Source of the DNA: Isoperla grammatica
Lineage: Eukaryota; Arthropoda; Insecta; Plecoptera; Perlodidae
Assembly (NCBI GenBank): GCA_945910005.1
Contig: OX246747.1
Coordinates: forward strand, 19,854,686-19,918,685
DNA length: 64,000 nt
Direction of reading: 5' to 3'
The translations under genes and the position numbers were made by a program. The notes beneath the pieces are model-generated. The model did no database searches, was not told the origin of the DNA, and saw only the letters and a program-made list of their open reading frames with translations. Below are positions 32,790 to 43,228 of the stretch, one piece after another (within the stretch, counting starts at the first letter, position 1; the number at the start of each line of letters is the position of its first letter).

Positions 32790-34459
32790 CAACGTTGGGC
32801 GATAATTCTTTCCGCTTATTCGTATGAAATTCAATACAGAAAGGGAAGTCAATTGGCAAACGCCGATGCATTGTCACGATTACCCTTATTAAATACTTTT
32901 GAAGATAAATCCCGGTTAGTTTCAACCGTAAACCACCTTGAGGTTAATCTGTTAAGCACAACAGATAGGTTAGAGCCATTATCAGCTGTAGATATAGCTA
33001 AAGCAACTAGCAAGGATCCTGTTTTAGCTAAAGTTCTTCAATACACATTGTCAGGTTGGCCTTCTTATGTAGACGATGTTAACTTAAAGCCATTCTTTTC
33101 AAAAAGACTAGAGCTATCAGTCGATGCGCAGTGTGTTTCTAGAGGAAATCGAGTAGTTATACCTCAAAGTCTAAGGAAGGAAGTCTTAAGACTTCTACAT
33201 TTTCAACACCTGGGATCGTGAGGACAAAGATGCTTAGCCGTAGTCATGTCTGGTGGCCTGGTCTAGATCAAGATATCGAAGATACCATTGCTCAATGTTC
33301 CCAGTGTCAAAGTATGCTACCTGCAAGAAATGTTGTTCCTTTAACCAGTTGGCCATCACCTTATAGAAGCTGGCAAAGAATCCATTTGGATTTTGCGGAT
33401 TTACAAGGGTCCAAGTTCCTTGTGTTGGTTGATAGTCATTCGAAGTGGGTCGATATTTGGCAAATGAAAACTACCACTGCAGAGGTGTTGATAGGAAAGA
33501 TAAGGCATGTAATTGCTAGATTCGGTTTGCCTGAAGTGATTGTTACCGATAATGGTCCCCCCTTCGATTCAATTGCTTTTAGTGATTATTGTAAGCGCAT
33601 GGGTATACAATTGATGCACTCTCCGCCATATCATCCCCAGTCCAATGGTATTGCTGAGAAGGCAGTAGATGTGGTAAAAAGGGGTATCTTGAAGTATTTC
33701 TTGGAGTGTAAAGGTAGGCTAACTGTTCAAGAAAGAATTGATAATTTCCTATTTCGATACAGGAATACACCAAGTACAGTTACCGGTCTCAGTCCAGCTG
33801 AAATTATGTTAAAGCAGCGTCCAAGAACAAAATTAGACTTGCTTAAGCCAAATGTATCTCTTGGCTTATCAAAGAAACGTTCTGCTGATAAGAACACTTT
33901 TGGAAAGAACCATAGAACTAAACCCAGTAATTTTGAAGTTGGTCAGACAGTATGGGTTAAGATACCAAGAAAGGAGATAGTTAAATGGCAAGTTGGAAAG
34001 GTTATGCAGATAATCAGTGCTGTTACATTCTTAGTTAATGTAGACGGTAAAATAAGGTTTGTCCATGCTGATCAGATTAGAGCAGCATCAGTAGCTTTTA
34101 ACGAACCAATGCCAGATTATCTTAATGTAGGTGTAGGTTTGCATAATTATACGCCAAGAGTATCTCTGTCAGATAGAGATCTAGCTCCAACAGAAGTAGG
34201 GGAAGATTTGGTTAACACTTCAAAAGGGTTAATGCTACCGGAAACAAGAGTTTTTGATGCAACCAAAGAACGTGCCACGAGTTCTCAAAAGCAAGGTCCA
34301 ACATCCAATGAACCAAGGCTATCCAACAGAAAAGCTTCAGAATCCAACAGAAAAGTCTTAGAACGTTCACCGAATTCTCCTATCCAAGAGTCAACAATCG
34401 AAGCACCTAGGCGATCCCACAGAAAGGTCAAACCACCAGATCGTCTTAAATACTCTTAA
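32790..34459 (+). pseudogene. RNase H end and integrase of the LTR retrotransposon
   Basis: Reading resumes with LQRWAIILSAYSYEIQYRKG and NADALSRLP, the end of the RNase H/connection region. The integrase zinc domain (LHFQHLG, then CSQCQ) is split by a 1-nt frameshift near 33216. The DDE core is complete: HLDFADLQG, VIVTDNGPPFD, GIAEKAVDVVK. The C-terminal tail has basic and Ser-rich segments and ends at 34459. Except for the frameshift the integrase looks intact. Confidence 0.85.
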
Positions 34460-34462
34460 ACT

Positions 34463-34476
34463 AAAAAGGGGAGAAA
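34463..34476 (+). promoter_or_regulatory. Polypurine tract
   Basis: AAAAAGGGGAGAAA lies directly before the 3' LTR and would prime plus-strand synthesis. Confidence 0.8.
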
Positions 34477-34654
34477 TGTTGTGTATGCATTGAACCAACC
34501 TTGTATGTATATGCATGGTATCAACCTTGATTGTATGTGTGTAAGAGGGCGGTGTTCGGCGACTATGGCGTCAGCCAGAGGTACAATAAATCTATACTTC
34601 TAAAAAGTGTCTCCTTGTTTAATATACATACCACAGAAATCCCAATACAAAATA
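34477..34654 (+). repeat. 3' LTR
   Basis: 178 bp, differing from the 5' LTR at about four positions (for example TTGATTG versus TTGGTTG, GGTACAA versus GGTTCAA). Confidence 0.92.
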
Positions 34655-34749
34655 CATAGCACTCTTGAAATATTAATAGCACAGGAAACGGAAGACAAAA
34701 CACGAAAAATCAAACACGACCACTTACGTTACTACAAGATGAGTGTCAA

Positions 34750-35193
34750 CTAGTTGCAAGTCAATCCTGCGTGATACAAGAATATGGGATCGGCTAGACG
34801 CTTTTTGTTGAAACGCCAAACCACCTCGGAATCTAAGCCTAAGGATGGTGGGCGAGCTAAGCCTTTCCAGTTGACCCGGTCATTGGACCATTGGCCTTCT
34901 GCCGAACCGTCTATACCGAGCCCCTTGAGCATGTTGTCTAGCAGGATCGACCGCCTATTGGTCTCGGGAAGAAGGGGCACCCACTTGCCGGAAAGCGGGC
35001 GGCGGTAGAAAAGCGCCGGTGGCCAGGGTTCAGGACCCGGAATCTGCATTTCCCCACGGAACCGGAGGCTGCAAAATGCCTGGATCCTGTTTCCGTTGAT
35101 TTTCAGGGCCCCCTGAGTGCGACCGAGAAGCCCATCAAAACCCTCCAGTTGGTCGACTCCCAGCCACTCGTTCCCAACAAGGAGGTCTCCCAA
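34750..35193 (-). pseudogene. LINE ORF2 C-terminal fragment (zf-RVT type)
   Basis: The minus-strand frame contains LGRTQGALKINGNRIQAF and LDSEVVWRFNKKRLADPIFL, closely matching the longer fragment at 60091-60786 (SEVVWRFNKNRLADPIFLFH). The fragment breaks off just before the zinc-binding CPWC motif of the other copy. This is the region after the polymerase in a Tx1/L1-like or related LINE. The clade is uncertain. Confidence 0.65.
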
Positions 35194-35227
35194 CGTTTAA
35201 TTAATAATAATATACATAATAATATAA

Positions 35228-35266
35228 AAATATATTATAATAATAATAATAATAATAATAATAATT
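35228..35266. repeat. (AAT)n microsatellite
   Basis: A run of TAA/AAT triplets interrupted by a few substitutions. Confidence 0.9.
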
Positions 35267-35680
35267 CGAAAATAAAAACTACTCCAAACGGCATGCGTGG
35301 CCGGGTTGTGGAAAGCACTGTTGTGCTAGGGGATTGTGTCATTGCCAGTTCATCCTCTAGCACATTCAGTTTCAGCTTCAGTGAGGGAAGTGTCTCAAAC
35401 GTGCCCGATGCAGACGGCTGTGGCATTATGGTTCAGTCATCTTCCTCCCCCTAAACCACCATTGGCACCGCCACTGGTAACTCAGCTCTCTGCTCAGCGA
35501 AAGTGCTATATTATTGCAATAGTTTATTTCTGTTGTCTGAAGAACATGTCTCTTGCAACAAACCATGGGAAGAATATTAAAAACATTATTGCTTGTGCTG
35601 TTTCATCTATGTCAGGTTGCTGTCTACATGAAGCAATACACATAATATAGGAAATTATAGAGATGAGGTCTAAAGCTAGT

Positions 35681-35885
35681 ACACATAAGAGGGAAAGAAG
35701 GATAGGAGTCAACAGCTTACCTGAAACCCTTAGGCAGGCCGCGTTCTCTGGTGACCAACACGGTGTTCGAAACGTCCAGAACATTATTTTTATACTCGTG
35801 TGTTTGTTTGTGTTTTTCTTTTCTACGTGGCCCGCCTTAGGGTTTCAGGTAAGCTGTTAGCTCTTATCCATCTTTCCCTCTCATG
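35681..35885. repeat. Fold-back element, about 53-bp arms
   Basis: Left arm 35681-35735 (ACAGCTTACCTGAAACCCTT core) and right arm 35831-35885 are inverted copies with a 95-bp spacer. This resembles a small MITE, but its outer ends are not defined. Confidence 0.75.
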
Positions 35886-36717
35886 TACATATCAAAGCTT
35901 ACCTGAATAGTAGTAAGTAGTAAGAATGGTAGAAACATTAAATAACAACATTTATAAAGGACAACACAAGGTAATCTATTTCGGAGGCTTTTACGGCCGC
36001 AGTTAACTATACTATCGTGGTTTTCCGGGTACAACCGTGTCAAAAGGTGGAACGAATGTTCTATTCTGTTTTAAGAGAATGTCGGCCGAATGTTCACTGT
36101 GCAACGTCGTGTCGTCGTAATATGGGATGAAGTAGACGCGGCTAATCCAGCCTCATTATTCGCCTGTATTACCGTGAGTAAATAGCTAATCCCTGTTAAT
36201 GACACAAGTGATCCGTTGGACTATTTCGATTCCCAAACAGGACAGATCTGCCAATTTTCAAGATCACGTATTAAAACAAGTAAAACTAATCTAGAGCTTC
36301 GGCCAAATGAAGTCTATAGAATTGATGTCGAACCTCATCAATCAAGTAACATCAGCTTGAAACATGAAAAGAGAGGTAGACAGAGACAGCGACTCGGACA
36401 ATGATGATGATTACAAACAGCAAATATGTTACTATGTGCGTAATCTTGCGTGGTCGGGTTGAGTGGTTGTTTTCCACTTTCCACTGTTATCTAGGGTATA
36501 AAACTTTTAGAAGAAGCTTGTAAGACTCGGTGTTTCTTACTAGTCACCTTTCTTCTGCTTCTCCACCAATCTATTCCACTATAAACACTATAGCCTAAAA
36601 TATAAACGTACAAATGTATATCTACTTTTATTTATTTATCTATCAGATAATTGTTGAGAACAAGCTTGATAACTCGTCGTGCTTACGTATGTTAATCCGT
36701 GTGGTGTGTGTTCGCAG
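35886..36717. other. No gene seen
   Basis: AT-rich. A 62-codon frame at 36216-36404 has no recognisable domain. Confidence 0.35.
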
Positions 36718-36909
36718 GCTCCGCTACATGAGACCACCCAGCAACAGCAACAGTCGGCCGGGCTGCCGATACCAGCCGACATGACGCTTCTGTCGGTGCC
36801 CGGGAGCTTCATGGGGGCGGGCTCATGGGCGGGCTCATCCAACAGTATAACGCCCCTCGCACTTCTTACATGGTGGCGTATTCGACTGGCAGCACTCGGT
36901 GTGGACTGA
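36718..36909 (+). CDS. Candidate host exon, Gln-rich, unrecognised
   Basis: After TTCGCAG the frame reads APLHETTQQQQQSAGLPIPA, then DMTLLSVPGSFMGAG. The G+C jump against AT-rich surroundings, the acceptor and the low-complexity Gln run typical of regulatory proteins suggest a real exon. The 3' border is unclear and the frame closes at 36909. It could be an exon of the same gene as 37533-37665. Confidence 0.35.
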   Translation, partial: APLHETTQQQQQSAGLPIPADMTLLSVPGSFMGAGSWAGSSNSITPLALLTWWRIRLAALGVD

Positions 36910-37532
36910 GTGCGCCTAGAGAGCAGATATTTTTAGTTTGACATGGTTTGAAGCTCCCTCCACCCCCTAGTTATATAACCACGGTGGTCTAGCATGAAAA
37001 ATATGACTGATTATAAATAATAGGATATAATATTCTTCCTTCTTCTTTTGAACACCCAGAGTTGGAACTTATGCCATTCTCTGCCTAGTTGCCCAATAAA
37101 GGTTTGCCACATATTTCCTTCTTGCTGTATTTTGCCCCTCCATTAGATCCCTTTTTGCTGTCAGGGAGACGCATGTCGCAAGATGTTCCGCGTCCTGGTC
37201 TTATTCTTTGCAGAGTGGGCATGTTCTTGTATCCACCACTCCTATTTTCATAATATGAAATGCATAAATATGATTTGATTCTCACGGGGTGGTCACGGGA
37301 GTGAGGGGTGGTCACATGGCTGTGGAGCGGAGCGTCAAACTAAGGAAATCTCAAGTCTAGCGTGTTCAAGAATGTTTGTGTGCATTCGCTGCGCCTATTC
37401 GTCTTTGTTTGGGAGTAATGTTGCAGGCCAGCCGAATATGCCATTATTAGTAGTTCCTAGCATGTATAACTAATGTAAAATGAACATTGTAAAGAAGGCT
37501 GAACCAACTCTGGTGTTCTCCCATGCACGCAG

Positions 37533-37665
37533 GCGGAAGTCCCAGCAAGAACGCGTCGAGGGGCGACCAGCGGCTGTCGCCCGGGTCGGCCGCCGAGTAT
37601 GAGGATGACGACCTCGACGAGGACGAGGACGAGGACGAGGACCACAACCACGGCAAGCACAACAG
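37533..37665 (+). CDS. Candidate host exon, acidic, unrecognised
   Basis: Flanked by CACGCAG and AACAG/GTGAGG, both good splice signals. The 133-nt exon is GC-rich and encodes GSPSKNASRGDQRLSPGSAA followed by an Asp/Glu run and HNHGKHNR. It starts and ends out of phase (two bases carried at each side). Acidic low-complexity segments like this occur in transcription and chromatin proteins. It cannot splice directly to 53893 because that join creates a stop. Confidence 0.45.
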
Positions 37666-37824
37666 GTGAGGACAACATAGACCTACTATAGTAGAATGTG
37701 GGATAAGTGCAACAGCTTGTACACACTGAAGGCACACAGAAATGTTTCGCCACATGAGGTCTTCACTCGGTGATCAAGATCACGTGTCTTTTTTATTTTG
37801 TTGTTCTTGTAAATGTAAGTTACC

Positions 37825-38010
37825 GTATTGGCCCGAATATAGCACGACCTCGAATATAACACGACCCCCCATTTTAAAAAATATTTCAGGAAAAGTTAAT
37901 AATTTAGGAAAATAAAACAGAAAATACCAAACAAATTTTAGACTAGCAGAATTGATATACAGTAGAACCGCCTTTGTACGTTTCGATTTTCTACGTTTTT
38001 TACGTTTCTG
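37825..38010. mobile_element. Possible DNA-transposon end sequences
   Basis: ACCGTATTGGCCCGAATATA (from 37823) and CAGTAGAACCGCCTTTGTAC (from 37961) look like terminal sequences of common animal DNA transposons, the second being Tigger/pogo-like. No partner inverted repeat or transposase was found, so this is tentative. Confidence 0.3.
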
Positions 38011-38136
38011 CGTTTTTTTTTTATGAGGTCCCGGCGAAGCCTTATGGCATTTATGCATAATTTATTTCTTTAATACGTTTCCTCAATTTTACGTTAATGC
38101 GCTTCAAAAATCAGTCCGTCACGTTAATTAGATCCT

Positions 38137-38211
38137 ATAGTATGTTTTCTGTGTTCTCATAATCGGTGATGATGATCATCACCGATTATGAGAACACAGA
38201 AAACGTACTAT
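38137..38211. repeat. Near-perfect 75-bp palindrome
   Basis: 36-bp arms meet at a 3-nt loop in GGTGATGATGATCATCACC. Only one mismatch is visible (T/G at the outer GTAT/GTAC). It would extrude as a strong hairpin. Confidence 0.95.
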
Positions 38212-38589
38212 ATCGGTTTTTCCGGCCAGCCAGTGAGTCGAATTACAAGTTGTTACTGTTCAAGCGCGACCACGTTAGTAATTCATTCATCCCAGTTCTG
38301 CGAAGCGCCCCCCCTCGCCCCATTCCCACGCTCAACACAATGCAACCCAGCAGCCAGTGAGTGCCTTGACCAGCTGCATCTCATTCCGCGAGGTGGTGGG
38401 GGAGGGGGGGGGGGGTCTCTGAAATGGTCGTTTTATCTACGGTCTGGGCTGCCGGCACTGAGGTTCTTTACCTGCTTACCATAAATAACAAACCCTTATC
38501 CATTGGTCCTCTTTACAAAAGGCTTTTGTCAAACTACCGAGTTAATTAAACATACATTGCCCTCGCACTTCGACTTCTCTTATTGTCCT

Positions 38590-38899
38590 TAGATATTGAT
38601 ATTTGGGCTTAACGTCTTATATTTTTGCGACTTGGCTAATCAAGACGATGAGTGGGTGATAATGAAGATGAAATTGGGGGCTCTTTGGAGGAAAGGGGCA
38701 AGTAGGAGGGCGCGGGAGAACAGGGAAAAGGGAAGGAAATGGAATTGGGGTGTGGACTGCACTTCGTCTGACTTCTCCTCCTCGACCAGTCCGGCTAGGG
38801 TGGCCCTACCAGAAGCATACGCTTCCGCCGGCATAGCTCTCGGGATCAACAAAGCAAGCAAACCTGCCCACCACGATAAGGTAGCAGTCCCTGGGCAGG
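38590..38899 (-). mobile_element. SINE-like repeat (A), full length with duplication
   Basis: Flanked by CTTATTGTCCT at 38579-38589 and 38900-38910. Length about 310 bp. This copy defines the borders of subfamily A. Confidence 0.92.
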
Positions 38900-38910
38900 C
38901 TTATTGTCCT

Positions 38911-39640
38911 AAGTAAAGTCTAGTTACCAAATGAAATGTGTTACGTAATTTTTGGTCAAGTATTTCCATTTGACTGTGTGTTCATTCATACGCCACACAA
39001 CCAAAGATGGCTGCTCTCAGGAACGAAGGAGAACATAACGTATAACCATCTAGGCTAAGCCTATTTGTGAACACTAGCCTTCAGTAAACATTGGAGATTT
39101 TATTGCCAGCCTTACCTTTACGTATGAATTGTGTTCTGTTATCCAGTTGATGTTGAAATAAGTGGACGTAACACTAGAATATCAGATATACGAATGGACC
39201 ATATCAACATTGAGCACGAGGGTTGGCTACCGGCTAACGTCCGGTCTTGGGACTACTTTCACGGGGAAACGTCAGTGTTGACTTTTGACAAAAACAAATT
39301 TCACTTGGCGTTTGAGATCATGTTTCGTTTAGCACTAACTAAAAATTTAAAAGTTGTGAAATAATGTATAATACAACATTTAAAATACAATGACCACCTG
39401 ACCTAAGATGGCGTCCGTCCTGCCGTCTAGTGATTTTCTCTCCGTGCATTATGGTCATAAAAACCGGTGTTTGTGCAATTTACCGCAGCAGAATCAGCTA
39501 CTCTGCTCCCAGCAAGTAAGTGATGCGTGTGCGTGCATAAATTCGTGCCGTTAAGATCGTCCGTGCGTCTTAAAAAGTCACATCTATGGTGCAGTGTTAT
39601 TATTAGAAAGTAATTAGCAGTTACCTTTGTCAAGAATTTG
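38911..39640. other. No convincing gene
   Basis: A 77-codon frame at 39131-39364 (MDHINIEHEGWLPANVRSWD) looks protein-like but has no splice signals or recognised domain. Confidence 0.3.
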
Positions 39641-39941
39641 ATTATTTGGGCTTAACGTCTTATATTTTTGCAACTTGGCTAATCAAGACGATGAGTGGGT
39701 AATAATGAAGATAAAATTGGGGACTCTTTGGAGGAAAGGGGCAAGTAGGAGGGCGCGTGAGGGAAGGGGAAAGGGGAGGAAAGGGGATTGGGGTGTGGAC
39801 TGCACTTCGTCTGACTTCTCCTCCTCGACCAGTCCGGCAAGGGTGGCCCTACCAGAAGCATAGGCTTCCGCCGGCATAGCTCTTGGGATCAGCAAAGCAC
39901 GAAAACCTGCCCACCACGATAAGGTAGCAGCCTCTGGGCAG
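39641..39941 (-). mobile_element. SINE-like repeat, subfamily A
   Basis: From GATTATTTGGGCTTAACG to CTCTGGGCAGG. No clear target duplication. Confidence 0.9.
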
Positions 39942-40256
39942 GTCTATCGGTTATTAAATACCGCATAGTGGATGTACAGAGTTAAAGATACACTCACTTG
40001 GAGAACCTACTCGATCCAGCTCTAGCCAGCGACTGTACCCTACAATGCCGTGCAATTCCCTACGTGTGTAGACCCGCCGCGTGTAGGAGTCTCGGGCACG
40101 AGCCTACCTGGCTTCGAACCGTCCTCCGTAACGACATTTATTGTATTGTGGATGTCGATCCAAAAGAATGGACGCGTCACCAACGAAAGAAAATTTCTTC
40201 TTTCATTTTTTGTCTCCGTGCCATTTCAGGTAATATTAGGCAATTTCAAAATTTGA

Positions 40257-40355
40257 TTGATATTTGGGCTTAACGTCTCATATTTATGCAACGATGGCTA
40301 ATCGAGACGATGAGCGGATGATAATGAAGATGAGGAAGATGACAATGAAGAATTT
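40257..40355 (-). mobile_element. SINE-like repeat tail fragment
   Basis: The first 100 bp (plus strand) of a subfamily B-like copy. It then passes into a block shared with 20230-20310. Confidence 0.8.
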
Positions 40356-40461
40356 AAAAAAATCGATATATACATATGGATTTGTTTTCTTCCGGGATAT
40401 TATGCCCCCCTGTGTGAGTATATTGGTGCAGATCAAAGTTTGTTTGATTGATTGATTGATT

Positions 40462-40737
40462 AACGAATATCATTAAATAACCTCCAAAACAACCTCCATG
40501 ATGATTGATTAATGGGGCTTAACGTCTCATGTTTATGCAACGATGGCTAATCGAGACGATGAGCGGATGATAATGAAGATGAGAATGATGATGATGAAGA
40601 ATAAAGCCATATCCGAATCAGATCCATTGTACGTCGCGTGGGTCGTCATACGGGAGACCAGCAAGGGAGGGTGGGGCCAAGTGGGAGGATAAATATTAAA
40701 TGGGACAGTGGGAGGGAAGGGACAGGGGCTGGACTGA
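40462..40737 (-). mobile_element. SINE-like repeat (B) with copied flank
   Basis: The SINE starts at about 40501. The 40 bp before it are the same as the 38-40 bp before the SINE at 29540, including the AACAACCTCCAT target. It is therefore a duplicated segment, not an independent insertion. It ends at GGACAGGGGCTGGAC, where the R2-like LINE begins. Confidence 0.85.
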
Positions 40738-42589
40738 CGTTCAAGCCTGCGAAGTGTGCTAGCCTGCATGTGCATTGTAGGGATCGTAGGGTAGCTCTCC
40801 CCACCGCCTTCACTGTGCAGGGCGGGGGGATGGCTGCCCTGGGAGACGGCGAGGAGTACGGGCATCTCGGGGTTCCTACGGGATTCCGGGTAGCCCAGAC
40901 TCCGCACGAAAGCCTTGAGCAGGTCAAGACTGACCTCAGGAAGTTGGATGCTTTGCTGTTGGCGCCATGGCAAAAGATCGAGGCCACCGCCACGTTCGTG
41001 CTCACCCGCCTTGACTTCATCCTTCGGGGGGGGGGCGGGTCCAGAAGGGTCCCTTGGCTGCTGTGGATCGTCTCGTGAAACGGCTGGTCAAGGGCTGGAT
41101 GGGCCTGCCTCAGCGTGCGAGCCCGGAGGTTCTGTACCTCTCCCCTTCGGAGGGGGGTGCAGGCCTGCTGGCCCTCGCTGATGTGGTAGATGTGGCGAGC
41201 GTGGTGCATGTCTTCCGTCTTTTGACATGCAGAGACCAGGTGGTGAGGGAGACGGCGATGCGGGCTTTGGAGGCGGTGGTTCGCCGTCGTCTCGGTCGGG
41301 CGCCTGCTCGGGATGAGCTGTTCGCGTATCTGAGCGGCAGTCTCGAGGGGGGGCTGGGCCGGGATGGCAGCGACATCGCGTCCGTCAAGACGCAAACATA
41401 CAAGACAAAGAAATACGACATGTAAAAACATGAAGCAAACAACCAAATAGGGACGGGGTATTACTCACTGTGGAGGCCCCAGACCCACAAGATACAAAAA
41501 CAAATAAGAAGTCTAAAGACCAGAGGTACTACACATACATATGCGCAAGAGCGCGGGAGGTATGTCGAGTACACAACATTGTTGTAACCAATGAAAAAAA
41601 AAAAAAAAAAAAAATGGTCCGAAGCCAGGAAAGCTACGCGGCGCCTGGGCGCTCGAGTGGGCGTCACGTGGAATTGGAGTGACGCCCTCTCGGAGGTCCA
41701 GGTTGTCCTGCCGGCTCCCGAAACGCCTGCCGGTGTAGTGGTAGTGCCGGGCCAGTCTCGTGAGCTGGTAAACCGGTACCTTAGGCGGTCCCTGAGGAGG
41801 CGCTATTTAGCCAAGTTAATTCAAAAGCCGGATCAGGGAAAAGTCGCCGAGGTGTCCACACTACACCCAGCGTCTAACCACTTCTTGAGGTCGGGAAAGT
41901 TCACCAGTTTTGCCGACTAGCGCTTCATCCATCGGGCGCGAGTCGGCACTGTCCCGTTGAACGGATGCCGGCGGTTTGGTGCAGCCGACCCACGGTGTAG
42001 GCGTTGTGGGTATCGGACCGAGACGCTTCCGCATGTGTTGAATCACTGTGGGCGTGGGTCGGCTGCTTGGAAGGAGCGCCATGACGCGGTCTTGCGCAGG
42101 CTGGCGGCAGCAGTGCCGGACCGTGTCGGGCGCAAATTCATAGACCGTGCGGTGCGCATTGGCGCAGTCCGCTCGGATCTTCGTCCGGACCTTGTCGTCG
42201 TCCATGAGGACCTCAAGCGGGTCCTCATCGTCGACGTCACCGTTCCGTTCGAGAACCGGGTGGAAGCATTCCGTTCAGCGGGACAGAACAAGGTGGACAA
42301 GTACACTGGCATCGCGGGCGAACTAGAGACCGCAGGGTATGAGGTGCAGTTGGACGCCCTTGTGGTCGGCTCGCTTGGGTCGTAGGACCCGGAGAACGAG
42401 GCGGTGTTGCGCAGGCTCCGGGTCGCACCCCGATACGCCGACCTCATGCGGCGTCTGATGGTCTCCGACACTGTTAGGTGGTCGAGAGAAATGTACATTG
42501 AACACCTCACCGGGGTGCGGCAGTATCAGCCAGCGCCCCGGGACCCTGCGGTAGCTGGTGGTGCGCGTGGTGCCGGTGTGCGGCGTTAG
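40738..42589 (+). pseudogene. R2-like LINE, 5'-truncated (RT end, zinc knuckle, restriction-like endonuclease)
   Basis: The copy starts within the polymerase (LTFKPAKCASLHV, then a thumb region), shifts frame at a G-run near 41035, and is split by an insertion at 41390-41614. It continues with SRELVNRYLRRSLRRRYLAK, a CCHC finger CRRCGYRTETLPHVLNHC (about 41993-42050), and the endonuclease RPDLVVVHEDLKRVLIVDVT with KYTGIAGELETAGYEV. A TAG at 42383-42385 stands where R2 proteins have Trp in the GxLGxWDPxN motif, and coding similarity goes on to 42589 (RLMVSDTVRWSREMYIEHLT). High G+C contrasts with the surroundings. No 28S rDNA flank is seen. Confidence 0.85.
41390..41614 (+). mobile_element. 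Retroposed insert with poly(A) tail in the R2-like LINE
   Basis: About 225 bp of lower G+C sequence interrupts the R2 reading frame and ends in about 21 consecutive A (41594-41614). The R2 reading resumes directly with WSEARKATRRLGARVG. A poly(A) end indicates LINE-mediated insertion. The source RNA is not recognised. Confidence 0.7.
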
Positions 42590-43225
42590 GGCATCATCAT
42601 CATTCATTAATTAGTCTAGGGGCTGGTGGGGGTTGTCGCCGGTGTCTCGTGTGGCCGAGTGTGGCCCCCCCACCCCCCCCCCCGGCCCAGCATCAGATTA
42701 AGGGCCCCTTCGGTGGTATTGTGTAGGCTGCGTGGACACTCTACCTTACCGGGGGGGATTTGCTAATTAACTATTAAGTATTGTAATTGTTGTGTATTGT
42801 CTTTTCTTTTAAGCTGTTGGTTGTAGTGTGAGAGTGGATTATTGTACTGCCGCAATGGCCAGATGTTGCATTATATTCTTTATTGTATGACATTGTTGTA
42901 TTCATGTGTCTCGGTCAATTCAATGTATATATTTCTACTGTGGTTGTCAGCCTATTGTATGTACGGCATTAAAGAATTATTTGGTTGTTGTGGCCGCTGG
43001 GGGCCTGGGTGGTTTATTGTTGTTCCTGCCTCTTCCAGGCGCTCCCCATGCGAGACTAATTGTGCTGTTGTGTTTTTTTTAATGTTGGTGTTAAGACAAG
43101 TGCAGCCGATGGGCTACTAGGCGGCCCTGAGGGCGGTTGTTGCTTTACGTGATTGTTATAGCCCCAGGGCTTCGTCTTGTTTTATTATTCTAAGTCACTT
43201 ATGAAATTGTTTTCTATACCCGGCC
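42590..43225. other. Probable R2-like 3' UTR and unassigned DNA
   Basis: The GC-rich part up to about 42740 continues the LINE. Beyond that is AT-rich sequence without a gene. Confidence 0.4.
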
Positions 43226-43228
43226 CAG

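Larger units (their letters stand above)
30568..34654 (+). mobile_element. Ty3/gypsy LTR retrotransposon lacking reverse transcriptase
   Basis: The element is 4.09 kb, bounded by CATAG duplications (30563-30567 and 34655-34659). LTRs of 178 bp lie at 30568-30745 and 34477-34654 and differ at only a few positions, so it inserted rather recently. Order: LTR, primer site, Gag-protease, a deletion with an inverted integrase piece, the RNase H end, integrase, a polypurine tract (about 34463-34476), LTR. The pol region between protease and RNase H is absent, so it cannot copy itself without help. Confidence 0.92.

Noticed and set aside
35235..35426. Minus-strand ORF 63 codons
   Set aside because: It ends in a Leu run made by the AAT microsatellite. 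No other support.
42043..42607. Minus-strand ORFs opposite the R2-like endonuclease
   Set aside because: GC-rich antisense frames. The plus strand carries the recognisable motifs.
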